Source: Oenanthe sinensis (taxonomy: Eukaryota > Streptophyta > Magnoliopsida > Apiales > Apiaceae). From it: a stretch of DNA of 64,000 nucleotides. Made by a program: the position numbers and the translations under genes. Position 1 is the stretch's first letter, and each line of letters opens with the position of its first letter. Positions 1 through 12,500 of the stretch are shown one piece after another. The stretch lies in assembly GCA_028671895.1 (NCBI GenBank), contig CM053800.1, positions 25,689,886 to 25,753,885 on the forward strand. Direction: 5' to 3'. Below the pieces are notes generated by a model. That model was given only the letters and a program-made list of their open reading frames with translations, did not search any database and was not told the DNA's origin.

Positions 1-1474
1 AAAAAACAATAAAATTCGAAACCCCATCGCAGGATCCGTGTATAACGTATGAACGATTATGGTAAATGAAAACTGTACCTTAGAAGCTTTTCGAATTGCT
101 GTTTAATAGGAGGTCCTTGATGAATCACAACAGTCCTTTGTGTCAAGAACTGCTCTCTAACGGTATCCACACGAACGTCGATTCGTCCAACGATCAGCGA
201 AGATGGTACTAGCCAAGAACAACTACGAATTATCTCTTCTCTCTTGCTAGCCTCTCTTTTGTCTTGAGCTGCTAGGGTTTTATCTTATAAAACGAACTCA
301 TAAGTACTCCTCTTGTAAACACATCATAATGTATTTATTCGAGCTAGAGATAATGGGCCAAACCCTAATCCATGAGGTTTCTTAAAAACCCATTTTGATT
401 TTGTGTTTATTTATTAATCTGAATTCTAGTATGTTTATAATTAATCAAGTCTCACTTAATTAATTATAAATTCGAATTAATAATAATAACATTATTTAAA
501 TTCATAATTTAAATAAAGCTCCGTTTAAACGTTCTTTGTGTGTGACCCTTTAGGTTATTATTACGTTGGCAATAATTTTATTTTCTAATAATAAAATTAT
601 AAACAATGAGCGGCATCTAGTAATACATCATTGCTACCCAAGTAATAATAATAATTGGTGATTCAATTAAACCTTTCGTGAATAATGTACAATGTAATAT
701 AATACCTTTAACCTTATATTATAGATCAAACTCGAGGCATGTATTGTGTCATCCTCGTCAACGTTTAATCCGGGTTTCCTTGATCAATGAGTAGACTATT
801 AATCAAATCAATATTTGAGCATGGTCATGCATTTTATAGTCTCACTCAATCAAGAGGCCAATAATATCACTCCTAAAATAGGAAGGTTAAATTCTATATC
901 TATCATTCATATTTCTCATATGATTCATAGCATACCCAATGTCCACCTTTATCATTACCCGGTTAAAAATAACTTTGAGTGTAATCAAAGTATATTAATT
1001 CTCGTATAGAAATATAATGATTTCAAGTCAGAGGATCATTACATCATTATCACAGTGAGAATATCTTATGACACTTATTAACATGTAGATTCTTACAACG
1101 GGTCAGTCCAGTGCCATGCATTGAGACATGCATTTATGTTCTTGACTTTAGTATCACCATACCTATGACCAATGAGATGTGGTCATCAGTCAACAAACAT
1201 GCTAGTCTTATTGCATTATTATTGTCCTTAAATAATAATAGTCGACTAGGGACTTTTAGGAATAAAATACTATTCTTATAATCTCATTTTTAAGTCACAT
1301 ACATAAAGATATATATTACGTATTAATATTCCAAGGACATTTATTATTCTTTCAATTTATGACGTAGTAAATAAAGACATAATAAATATTAATTAAATAA
1401 TCACATAAAACATAATCCTTAATTGTTTTCAATAAAACATTAAAAGTATTGTCTCTAAGACACCAATACTAACA
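1..1474 (-). repeat. 3' LTR of element A (partial, outer end missing)
   Basis: This matches 7682-8894 base for base over long stretches. Relative to the other LTR it keeps an extra 260 bp, at roughly 120-380. It ends with AACA at 1474, next to the polypurine tract. The outer terminus lies left of the window. An open frame at 815-1009 inside it is simply LTR sequence and recurs at 8235-8429. Confidence 0.9.
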
Positions 1475-1488
1475 ATCTCCCACTTGTA
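1475..1488 (-). other. Polypurine tract of element A
   Basis: Read on the minus strand, this is a purine-rich stretch ending in gtgggagat immediately before the LTR's TGTTAG. That is the expected plus-strand primer position. It lies between the pol stop codon and the 3' LTR. Confidence 0.75.
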
Positions 1489-4400
1489 CTAGAGCCAATC
1501 TCTCATGTATCTAATACACATGGAACTAGTATGACCTTCGTGCTTCTGTTGCGACAAAGCCTTGGTCAGTGGATCTGCAGTATTCTCATTTGTATGCACT
1601 TTACATATATGTATATCCCCTCGATTATTAATCTCTCGAATAAGATGATATCGTCTGAGTATATGCTTTGTTCGGAAATGAGACCTTGGTTCCTTAGCCT
1701 GTGAAATGGCTCCGTTATTATCGCAGTATAAATCTATCGGATCTGCGACCGAAGGAACCACACCAAGTCCTGAAATAAAATTCTGAATCCTGACAGCCTC
1801 CTTGGCTGCTTCACAGGCAGCAATATACTCAGCCTCCATTGTAGAATCGGCAACCGTCTCTTGCTTTGAACTTTTCCAGCTTACAGCACCTCCATTTAGA
1901 CAAAATACAAAACAAGACTGAGAGATCGAATCATCCTTGTCTGTTTGGAAACTAGCATCGGTGTAACCTTTTACAACCAGCTTTTCTTCTCTTCCATATA
2001 CCAAGAATTGATCTTTAGTCCTCTTCAAGTACTTAAGAATATTCTTGACTGTCGTTCAGTAACCTTCACCTGGATTAGACTGGTATCTACTCGTCATGTT
2101 CAAAGCATACGAGACATCAGGATGAGTACATATCATTGCATACATTATAGAACCAATTGCCGACACATATGGAACTTTACTCATACGGTCTTTATCATCC
2201 AATGACTTAGGACTGTTATCTTTAGAGATCGATATCTCATGAGACATAGGGACAAATCCCTTTTTAGCATTTTGCATCCCAAATCGATGCAAAACTTTAT
2301 CAATGTATGTACTCTGACTTAGGCCAATCATTTTTCTTGATCTATCTCTATAGATCATGATACCTAATATATAGGTCGCATCGCCTAAGTCTTTTATTGA
2401 GAAATTTTTACCCAACCAAGTCTTAACAGCCTGTAAAGAAGGAATGTCATTCCCTATTATTAATATGTCATCAACATATAGTACTAGGAATGCCACATTG
2501 CTCTCACTAACCTTCTTGTAAACACATGGTTCATCTTCATTTTGAATAAACCCAAACTCTTTGATGGTTTCATCAAAATGAATGTTCCATCTCCTCGAGG
2601 CTTTTTTCAATCCATAAATGGATCGATGCAACTTACATACCTTTCCAGCATGCTTTGGATCAACAAAACCATCAGGCTGTGTCATGTACACATCCACATC
2701 TTCTTCAAGGCTCCCATTTAAGAAAGCGGTTTTGACATCCATCTGCCAGATTTCATAATCATAGTAAGCAGCTATAGCAAGCAAAATCCTGATGGACTTG
2801 ACCATAGCCACTGGTGAAAAAGTCTCATCATAGTCAATACCATGAATTTGCTTGAAACCTTTTGCCACCAATCGTGCCTTATAGGTCTGTACATTACCAT
2901 CCATGTCGGTCTTCTTCTTGAAAACCCACTTGCACCCTATAGGTTTTACCCCTTCAGGTGGATCAACCAAAGTCCATACTTGGTTAGTATACATGGATTC
3001 CATCTCAGATTTCATGGCATCCAGCCATCTCTTGGATTCTGGAGTGTTCATAGCATCTTGGTAGGTGAGAGGCTCATCTTCGTCGATAAGCATCACATCA
3101 CCATCTTGAGTTAAGAGAAATCCATAATATCTCTCAGGCTCATGGCGAATCCTACTAGACCTACGAACAACCTGTGTTTCTTGAGCAGTATTGTTTTCTT
3201 GTACATTCTGCTCAGGTTCCTCCATTGGTTCATTGTTATCTTGTGGGTCTCGAATTTCATCGAGTTTTATTATCCTCTCACTGTCTTTCTTAGACTGCAT
3301 TTCTCTTTCAAGGAAAACTGCAGTTCGAGCAACAAATACTTTGTTCTCGGAAGGATTATAGAATGAATAACCCTTTGTTTCAATTGGGTATCCCATAAAA
3401 TTACATTTGTCTTATTTAGGTCCTAGCTTGTCAGAAGTTAAATGTTTCACAAACGCTTCACATCCCCATATTTTCATAAATGACATGCTATGACGTTTCT
3501 CAGTCCATATCTCATAAGGAGTCTTCTGAACCGTTTTAGTAGGAACTCGGTTAAGTGTATAAGCAGCCGTCTCCAGGGCATAGCCCCAGAAACTAATTGG
3601 AAGATCTGCATAACTCATCATCGATCGCACCATGTCCAACAATGTACGATTTCTCCTCTCAGAAACTCCATTCCATTGTGGTGTTCCGGGAAGAGTGAGT
3701 TGTGATACGATACCACACTCTTTTAAGAAACTCTTAAATTCATGGCTTAAGTATTCTCCCCCACGATCAGATCGTAGAGTCTTAATACTTCCACTAGTCT
3801 GCTTTTCTACTTCAGCTTTGTATTCTTTGAACTTTTCAAAAGAATCGGATTTGTTCTTCATAAGATACACATATCTGTATCTACTGAAATCATCAGTAAA
3901 CGTGATAAAGTAGTAAAAGCCACCTCTTGCCATAGTACGCATAGAACCACATACATCACTATGTATTAGTTCTAATCGTTCAGTGGCCCTTTCACCTTGT
4001 TTAGTAAAAGGAGCTTTAGTCATTTTTCCAATGAGACATGGTTCACATGCTTCGTATGATTCAAAATCAAACTTATCCAAGTATCCATCTTGATGTAACT
4101 TGGAAATGTGCTTCTCATTTATATGACCTAAACGACAGTGCCAAAGGTATGTTTGATTTGAGTCATTAGTCTTAAGTCGTTTGTTATTCACATTATAGAT
4201 GGGAGTGTCTAAGTCAAGAACATATAAACCGTTAAACAAACGTGCAACCCCATAGGTAACATTATTCAAAGAAAAGGAACAACAATTGTTCTGAATTGAA
4301 AAAGCAAAACCTTTCTTGTCCAAACAAGAAACCGAAATAATGTTTTTGCAAATTACAGGCACGTAAAAACAATTCTTAAGTTCTAAAATAAGCCCAGTGG

Positions 4401-5457
4401 GCAATGATAAATGATAAGTCCCTACAGCCAAAGCAGCAACCTTTGCTCCATTGCCAACTCGTAGGTCGACCTCTCCCTTAGCCAAAGTCCTACTCCTTTG
4501 TAGTTCCTGCACATTTATACAAATGTGAGAAGCACATCCAGAATCTAATACCCATGATGTAGAAGTGGACAGATTGACTTCTATAACATAAATACCTAAA
4601 TCAGAAGCTTGACTAGCCTTCTTCTTCTTCAGATCCTCCAAATAAGCGTGATAGTTTCTCTTCCAATGACCTGGTTTACCACAGTAGTGACAATCACCCT
4701 TTGCAACAGCACCCTTAGGCTTTAAAACCTGTTTGGGATTAGTCTTTGGCTTGGGAGCAGAATCAGATCCAATCTTCTTCTTTCCCTTCCATTTACCTTT
4801 CCATTTAGCCTTACCTTTCTTGTTCACCATCAATATGGGAGCAGGTTTAGCCTTTTTCATGTTGGTTTCAGCAGTTCGCAGCATAGCCAACAATTCAGTA
4901 GGTGTTTTGTCTATCTCATTCATATTGTAGTTCATAACAAAATGAGTGTAGTTGATGTTCAAAGATTGTAAGATTAAGTCAATCTGAGCTTCTCGACCAA
5001 TCGGGAAACCCAAAGTATCAAGATACTCAATATAACCTATCAACTTCAGAACATGTGGTTGAACAGGTTGATTCTCTCCCTGCTTGCAAGCGTATAGTGC
5101 TTTGCTCGTGTGGAACCTTTCTTGACGAGCCTGTCCTTCAAACATCCTTTGAAGGTGTTCAATCATCTCATAAGCATCCATATGCTCATGTTATTTTTGA
5201 AGCTCAGCACTCATGGTTGCTAGCATGAGACACGCCACATCAGTCGCATCATCAATATGCTTCTGATAAGCATTTTGTTGAGCGCGAGTTGCATTCTCAG
5301 CAGGAGGAGTAGGAGAAGGAATTTCAATGACGTGGAGCTTACGCTCTTGCCTGAGGACAATCCTCAAATTCCTATACCAATCAAGGAAGTTAGTTCCTGT
5401 CAGCTTGTCCTTCTCAAGGGTTGCTCATACGGAGAAAGTATTTGTATTGTTTGCCAT
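1489..5457 (-). pseudogene. Element A gag-pol polyprotein (copia order), four in-frame stops
   Basis: A single long frame starts at an ATG at 5457 and ends at 1489. It contains in order: gag, a CCHC knuckle (CHYCGKPGHWKRNYH, last Cys replaced), protease (LDSGCASH), GAG-pre-integrase (WHCRLGHIN), integrase with HSD, RSDRGG and SERRNRT, RT with LYVDDIL, and RNase H ending in ADPLTKAL. PR-INT-RT-RH order defines Ty1/copia. The frame is interrupted by stops at 5425-5427 (TGA), 5191-5193 (TAA), 3412-3414 (TAA) and 2056-2058 (TGA), with no frameshift. The start was chosen because the gag reading continues upstream of the first long open stretch (ATG 5181) to 5457. The encoded proteins act in cytoplasmic particles and in nuclear integration, but this copy cannot make a full polyprotein. 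Confidence 0.9.
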
Positions 5458-5845
5458 TTAAATATCTACAATGTTAAAATGCATAAATTTAGTTAGTCTG
5501 CAGAATTATGTTTAAGTGATTATCATATACATTCATAATATATGTCTCCCACTATTTTATTCAAATCAATAGCCCTAACTATTAATTCGGAAAGCATTTC
5601 ATTAAATCTTTCTAATGAGCCAAGATCCATATTTCATCCATGTTTCAAGATAGCGTTGGCTAATACACCCAAAACACGACTATTTAGGTAGACAACATTT
5701 GTCAATTATATCAAATATAACTCTTGGATAGTTTGGTGGAACAACTCTTTGTACACATTTATCCAATTAATCTCACCAAACTCTATGTCTCTAAACCCAC
5801 AATCCTATTGTGATGATTTAGTTAAGTTAGACCCAATGTTTAATC

Positions 5846-6168
5846 GGTTCTTTTTCATTCCCGAGGAAGTGCATATCTTACCTGGATCTTCTTCCATAAT
5901 GGTACGGAACAATAGTATTATTGGGATAGATACACAAATAGCTTTAACTACAAGAAGCCGAGTAGGCGGATTGGTTCGAGTCGAGATAAAAAAAAAAGAA
6001 TTGAACTAAAAATATTTTCCGGAGATATACATTTTCCTGGAGAGACAGATAAGATATCTCGACATAGTGGTGTCTTGATACCACCAGGAACGGGAAAAAC
6101 AAATTCGAAAGAATCCAAAAAAAGGAAAAACTGGATCTATGTCCAACGGATCACACCTAGCAAGAAAA
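5846..6168 (+). pseudogene. rpoC2: Chloroplast rpoC2 fragment (plastid DNA inside element A)
   Basis: The plus-strand translation from about 5846 reads [20 protein letters not shown], then [10 protein letters not shown], and after a frame change at the A-run near 5988-5998 it continues with [36 protein letters not shown] and [11 protein letters not shown]. These match the well conserved C-terminal part of plastid RNA polymerase beta'' (RpoC2). Only about 110 codons are present, with one homopolymer frameshift, so it is a dead nuclear copy of plastid DNA. It runs opposite to the retroelement. It was either carried as part of the leader or inserted later; a single copy cannot decide. Confidence 0.88.
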
Positions 6169-7527
6169 TAAACAAAGTACAATTACTTATCACATTTTCC
6201 CATGATTGATAAGAGCACTTCACTTTGGCAAACCCACCCCTTCTCAATCTAGATCTTGATGTGTTTAAAATATTGGAAGGCATCTATATTAACTTAATAT
6301 TTATTTAGGGATTTATTATTTAACGATCATGATCCCATCATAAAGAGATTCTCAATTTTTCCTTGATTAAATAATCCATTTCAATATTCATCAATGGTTT
6401 GATTTCCAGATCGTTGGAGAAGTCACAAGCGGTCTCACTTAAAACCCAACTTTCTTACAGATTAAATTAATAATCCGTTGTTGACAAAATCTCCCCATAT
6501 CAGAAAAATGAAAATTCATATTCAATACCGTGTTTCATAAACACAAGAATCTCATTATCATTTGTTCAATTTTAAAATCTTGAGTCATTACAGATTTTAT
6601 CTTGTTTAAGCAAGCATGGCATGAGTGTCGTATCTAATACACACATACATGATTAATCTAATTAAAGCATGCATCATTAACTATTCTAACCTAACATTCA
6701 TACATCAATATGTAAAGTGCAATATGTAAACGTGCTTGGTTATGGCCTCTTTCCTATGTGATCCTTTCGAGCTAATGAAAGGATCAAAGTCAATCTATGG
6801 TGGTAAAATATAAATACAATTACATATCTTCATTCTTCTTGTATCCATGGGTGCTTGCTCATCTTCTTGGATCATCCTTCAATCTTCAAGTACATTACAT
6901 GGAATAATTAAATACTACCTATACTAATGTACTTACATAAGAAAACTCGAGTTACATTCGAGGTTAAGCAATTACAAGAATGAAGAAAACGACATGCAAG
7001 TCGTATTTATAAAACCAAAACCAAAACCATTAATCTAAGGGTCTTAAGGCCATAACCAGCACCATGCCCACATAACAATTACTGACATCTCAGAACACAT
7101 AATCATATCATCATGCATCATATATATCAAAATCAGAAAATCACAAAAAAAATCAGAAATTGATTTCAAAACAGTAAATCGCATTTTTGAGGCCCTAAAC
7201 GATGTCAAATGGCCAAAAAACACCATAGGTCACGACAAAGTGGTGATTTTTGCTCGTGGCGATTTTCCCTTTCCAGAAAGAGTAAATTCGACTCATTCTG
7301 ACTCCGTCGAGAAACACTGTTCATCTGCAAATCTACTATTCACAGAGCCTGCATCTTATGCAGTTGCGTTTCTTACGGATTCAGAACGATTCTGATGACC
7401 TTCTCTGGACTGTATCTTGTATCACATACATACAGTTCATCACACATATCATGTCATAACAGATTATAACATTGCAGATCACATATATTCATCATAACAT
7501 ATTACAATTCGAATATACTTGAAAAAT

Positions 7528-7560
7528 GTAGCATGGCAGTAGCATGGCAGTAGCATGGCA
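7528..7560. repeat. 11-bp tandem repeat x3
   Basis: The unit gtagcatggca occurs three times in perfect tandem, close to the primer site of element A. Confidence 0.85.
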
Positions 7561-7628
7561 GTCATCAAACAGGCACATATGCATCAAATACAAAAAACAC
7601 GTAGACAAATCATCCTATTATACACGTA

Positions 7629-7640
7629 GCTCTGATGCCA
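7629..7640 (-). other. Primer binding site of element A
   Basis: The minus strand reads TGGCATCAGAGC, one mismatch from TGGTATCAGAGC, the complement of the 3' end of plant initiator-Met tRNA. One base separates it from the LTR end. Confidence 0.85.
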
Positions 7641-7641
7641 T

Positions 7642-8894
7642 TGAAGGGTTTCGTGCATGAAAATGTAGCGGAATTAACGTAAAAAATAATAAAATTCGAA
7701 ACCCCATCGCAGGATCCGTGTATAACGTATGAACGATTATGGTGAATGAAAACTGTACCTTAGAAGCTTTTCGAATTGTTGTTTAATAGGAGGTCCTTGC
7801 TTGATAAACCCATTCTGATTTTGGGTTTATTTATTAATCTGAATTCTAGTATGTTTATAATTAATCAAGTCTCACTTAATTAATTATAAATTTGAATTAA
7901 TAATAATAACATTATTTAAATTCATAATTTAAATAAAGCTCTTTTTAAACGTTCTTTGTGTGTGACCCTTTAGGTTATTATTACGTTGGCAATAATTTTA
8001 TTTTCTAATAATAAAATTATAAACAATGAGCGGTATCTAGTAATACATCATTGCTACCCAAGTAATAATAATAATTGGTGATTCAATTAAACCTTTCGTG
8101 AATAATGTACAATGTAATATAATTCATTTAACCTTATATTATAGATCAAACTCGAGGCATGTATTGTGTCATCCTCGTCAACGTTTAATCCGGGTTTCCT
8201 TTATCAATGAGTAGACTATTAATCAAATCAATACTTGAGCATGGCCATGCATTTTATAGTCTCACTCAATCAAGAGGCCAATAATATCACTCCTAAAATA
8301 GGAGGGTTAAATTCTATATCTATCATTCATATTTCTCATACGATTCATAGCATATCCAATGTCCACCTTTATCATTACCCGATTAAAGATAACTTTAAGT
8401 GTAATCAAAGTATATTAATTCTCGTATAGAAATATAATGATTTCAAGTCAGAGGATCATTACATCATTATCACAGTGAGAATATCTTATGACACTTATTA
8501 ACATGTACATTCTCACAACGGGTCAGTCCAGTGTCATGCATTGAGACATGCACTTATGTTCTTGACTTTAGTATCACCATACTTATGACCAATGAGATGT
8601 GGTCATCAGTCAACAAACATGCTAGTCTTATTGCATTATTATTGTCCTTAAATAATAATACTCGACTAGGGACTTTTAGGAATAAAATACTATTCATATA
8701 ATCTCATTTTTAAGTCACATACTTAAAGATATATATTACGTATTAATATTCCAAGGACATTTATTATTCTTTCAATTTATGACGCAGTAAATAAAGACAT
8801 AATAAATATTAATTAAATAATCACATAAAACATAATCCTTAATTGTTTTCAATAAAACATTAAAAGTATTGTCTCTAGGACACCAATACTAACA
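7642..8894 (-). repeat. 5' LTR of element A (1253 bp, internally deleted)
   Basis: Ends are TGAAGGG...CTAACA on the plus strand. Aligning with the left LTR, the coordinate offset falls from 7680 (at 7799) to 7420 (at 7831), so this LTR lacks 260 bp that the other keeps. Many single-base differences and the deletion show that the copy is not recent. Confidence 0.9.
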
Positions 8895-9595
8895 GCTGCT
8901 GTGATTGAAAAGTTGCCGCCTGGTTGGAAAGAATTCAAGAACTACTTGAAGCACAAGCGAAAGGAGATGTCTATGGAGGATCTGATTGTTAGACTTCGTA
9001 TCGAGGAAGACAACAGAGGATCTGAAAAGAAATCTAATATTGTCACTGAAAAGGCAAACGTGGTGGAGCATGTAAAAAGCTCCAAGTTTAAGAAGAACAG
9101 TTCTAGTAAAGGAACAAAGCTAGCACCCAAAGGAGGAATTTCGAAGCCTTCGAAGTTTCAAGGAAAGTGCTACAGCTGTGACAAAGTGGGTCATAGGTCT
9201 TCTGATTGCAAGAAGTCCAAGAAGCCCAACAAAAAGAAAGAAGCAAATATGGTGAATGATATCTCAAATGAGATGTCCGATATAGACCTCTGTGCTACGG
9301 TCTCTGAAGTGAATCTGGTTGGCTCTAATCCAAGGGAATGGTGGATTGATACAGGAGCTACTAGGCATATTTGTTTTGATAAGGCGATTTTCTCTAGCCT
9401 CAAAGCTTCCAATGCTGGTGAGAAGTTTTATATGGGAAATTCTGCGACTTCCACAATTGCAGGGGAAGGCACGGTGATTCTGAAGACGACCTTTAGAAAG
9501 AATCTGACTTTGAAGAATGTACTTTATGTGCCTGATATTCGCAAGAACCTTGTGTCTGTTGCCTTGTTGAATAAGCATGGTTTTCGTATTGTAAT
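8895..9595 (+). pseudogene. Element C gag C-terminus and protease (truncated both sides)
   Basis: The open frame begins at 8895 with codons for AAVIEKLPPGW, a typical middle-of-gag copia segment; the ATG at 8901-8903 of some calls is not a true start. A CCHC knuckle CYSCDKVGHRSSDC lies at about 9169-9210, and a protease motif WWIDTGATRH at about 9342-9371. The frame is cut at 9595 by the Tekay LTR; codons past that point are LTR sequence. It continues at 22969. Confidence 0.88.
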
Positions 9596-12500
9596 TGTGG
9601 CGCCCTCCCGACCCGGGGTCTAGATCGGGGCGTCACTGACACTCTATATGCCTGCACCCTAAATAACAATAATAGAAAATACGCACAAATATGACCCCGA
9701 CTACTCGCCTGGACCTTTCAAGGTAATGGTATGAAACAAGCACACAACTACATTCATTTATATTTATATTTACATCAACGAAAATAATATTACAACTCCT
9801 GAAACATCTCAAGATCTACTAATAAAAGTACAAGACTAAACAAAGTCTTTTCCTTCCAACTCTGCCTCGATCCTACCTGTTCCCTCTCAGCCAGCCTAGC
9901 AAAGTTCATGTAAGACATGTTCTTCCGAGCAGTCTGCTTAATACGGACCATGATTCTCAAAAGCTGTAGATGTTAGAAAAATAAAAGAATGAGCTACAAA
10001 AGCTCAGCAAGTAACCATACTGGTTAAAAAACAGTTCTACAGGCTTATACATATAATTTAAAAGTCTTTTCGCAAAACCATGCTTTAAAATCATTGCTGG
10101 ACCTCATTGTCCCAAAATTGTAATTAACATACTAGTCAGGGTAATCATTACTCGCAAAACTTTCTTTTATAAAACTGCTGGCAGGGTTAAACAATTTCAA
10201 TAACTGGTACAGAGTAAACAAGAAACTGGAAAGCAATAACCAGGTGTAAGTATAAGAGTAATCTGCAGGGTTAGATGGATAACAGGAAAATAATGTATAA
10301 CAATTGAAACAAGGTCAACCCAAGATATGTCTGATAATTGAAGCTGTATGACAGGTTATAACAAGGCATTTCATTATTCATTACTAATCATTTCAAAGTC
10401 CATTTATATAAAACTATCCTTTCCTTAGGATTGATTCTTTCAAAACATTTTATAAAACTGTCCTCTCATTAGGACCTTGCTTTTAAAATCATCTATAAAA
10501 TTGTCCTTTCATTAGGACCTTTACTTTTCAAAACATTTATAAAACTGTCCTCTCATTAGGACCTTTTCTGTTTAAAACAATCATTTTGGTTGAAGTTTTC
10601 TCACAACGCCAGACAATACGGGTGATCAGCCACGTAAAGTCCCCATAACGGACTAAAGTCCCTCTGGACATAAGGAGTACTCATAAAGGCACTTATTGCC
10701 ATTGGCCTTGGGCTATCTCATTATAGCCATTGACTATCTCATTATAGTCTACACATAAAAAGTGCTGGACCGGCGTCACTCGGCCTCTTACGCCTCCAAC
10801 CTATAGGAATCCGCAGAAACCATTTTGATCGGAATTCCTATAATAACCAAAACCTTTTTCTTTTTAAAGTTACCAAATCATTTGATGAAAAAGACTTCTT
10901 GAAAGTCGGATTCCATATTTAAATCCATTTTTAAGATCATTAGACAGAGGTAAAGTTTATTCCAGGGTAAATCTCAAAACAAGTCTCTGTTGTAATAGGG
11001 TAAGCTGAAATCATGAATTGGAAATTTAAAACAAGTTAAAGTTATGAAGTCAAGGTGCAGGGTCAATCCATAAGTATAACAGTTGTTTTTGAAAACAGTT
11101 GTAAAACATTTAATCAGAACAGTAGTTAGGCCTAAATAACAGGGTTCTTTTAAGGTTTAGGTTTAAGCAATTATTGTTAAGAAGTGGTGGTAGCATAACT
11201 CACAGCTCAAGATCACTGGTTTAAGATTTGTAAAACTAGTTTATACGTTGTCGATAACAGTTCAGGGATTGAAAAGTTTAAAGTGCAATTGAATCTGATA
11301 TAAGGTTGCAGTTTAAATAAAGCAATTAAAGTAGGACATGATATAGTTTAAAACAGTTGAAACAAGGTAATACAGTCGAGATAAGATAATACAGTTGCAG
11401 GGTCATAAAGCAGTTTATAAAACAGTGTTTAAGTTGAAAGAGGTTAGGCAGTAGTTACTTGCCTCAAACAAGGAATGCTACAGCTGTGGAACAGGTAGAT
11501 CGCCTACACCAGACACTAACTCTCTACTTTAGCCTTCCCTTTGTCCTTCACCTCAATATCCTTCGTAGCTACACAAAAATAATACTATTTCAGAATCTTA
11601 TAAACTCTCGACGTTCTCCATAACGTCTAACTATTCTACCCTTTCGATAATGCAACCCTTAAACACATATATCATCCACTATAGACATATTCTACTAAAA
11701 TCACTTCTATACTAGCAAACAAGTATCACATAGACAATTAGATCATCTACAATATTCCTGACTGATAGTCATTCCTATACAGAAGTGGTGTGCCAATAAT
11801 GCTTTACAAAGTTGTTTTAGTTTTAGAAAATTTTGGCAGCACTTCCCCTGTAATTGGAGCTATCCGTCGGAATACAACCGACACAACCAAACATTAATCT
11901 CAATCATAACCCATTATACAATCATGTTTGCACCAAATCCATATCAAACAAGCAATAGCTATAAATAATATACAATACTACTATCATTCAGAATAACTGA
12001 AACAACTCAGGTAACAACTGCTTATTGATATAGTCAATCTAGTTCTTAATTAAATTCTATATTATGCTAATCCATGTTCAATTACTTAAACTCATATTGG
12101 CAATCAATGAATGGCATTCGAATATAGAATACCAATATACACATATTTGAAAAAAAAAAGGCTATCATGTTTAACATAACTTGACCAAGCAACTTAGCTA
12201 ATTCAATTAATCATGTATGATTTCCACTTTAATCATAACATATGCACATGTATATCAGTCAAAAATTTGTAATACAATTACAATTCAATTAAGGCTATCA
12301 ATAATTAATATGAAGCTATTGTTTACTTAGTTAGTTCCTAATTAACCATTCTCGACTAAAACCAAAGTACACAAGTCGGAAAATCATGGCATTATTCGAG
12401 AAATTAAGAAACTAGCCGAAGCTATAATATGCAAAATTTGATTTTTTTACTAATCGAGCATGACAATTAACATCACAATTAAATTACTTCACCATGTATA

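Larger units (their letters stand above)
5458..7628 (-). other. Leader of element A between gag and primer site
   Basis: About 2.2 kb of AT-rich DNA lies upstream of gag, unusually long for a copia leader. Apart from the chloroplast-derived segment at 5846-6168 and a small tandem repeat at 7528-7560, I see no coding content. Short open frames here, such as 7044-7226, have no recognisable domain. Confidence 0.6.
1..8894 (-). mobile_element. Element A: Ty1/copia LTR retrotransposon, left LTR cut by window edge
   Basis: Two long direct repeats (1-1474 and 7642-8894) flank a minus-strand copia gag-pol, a primer site next to the right repeat and a polypurine tract next to the left one. The element therefore reads right to left, with its 5' LTR at 7642-8894. 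The right repeat starts TGAAGG and ends AACA on the plus strand, giving TG...CA ends. Element A sits inside the gag frame of element C, which resumes at 8895. The likely 5-bp target duplication is GCTGC at 8895-8899; its partner is off the left edge. Several nonsense codons and LTR divergence make it an older copy. Confidence 0.9.

Noticed and set aside
815..1009. 64-codon ORF repeated at 8235-8429
   Set aside because: Part of the element A LTR; divergence is not codon-structured.
5749..6009. 86-codon plus-strand ORF as a functional nuclear gene
   Set aside because: Only its second half is rpoC2-like, and it ends at a homopolymer frameshift; it is a plastid DNA fragment.
10407..10566. CRISPR-like spaced repeats
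   Set aside because: The repeats are degenerate and contiguous, without unique spacers, in an LTR of a plant genome.
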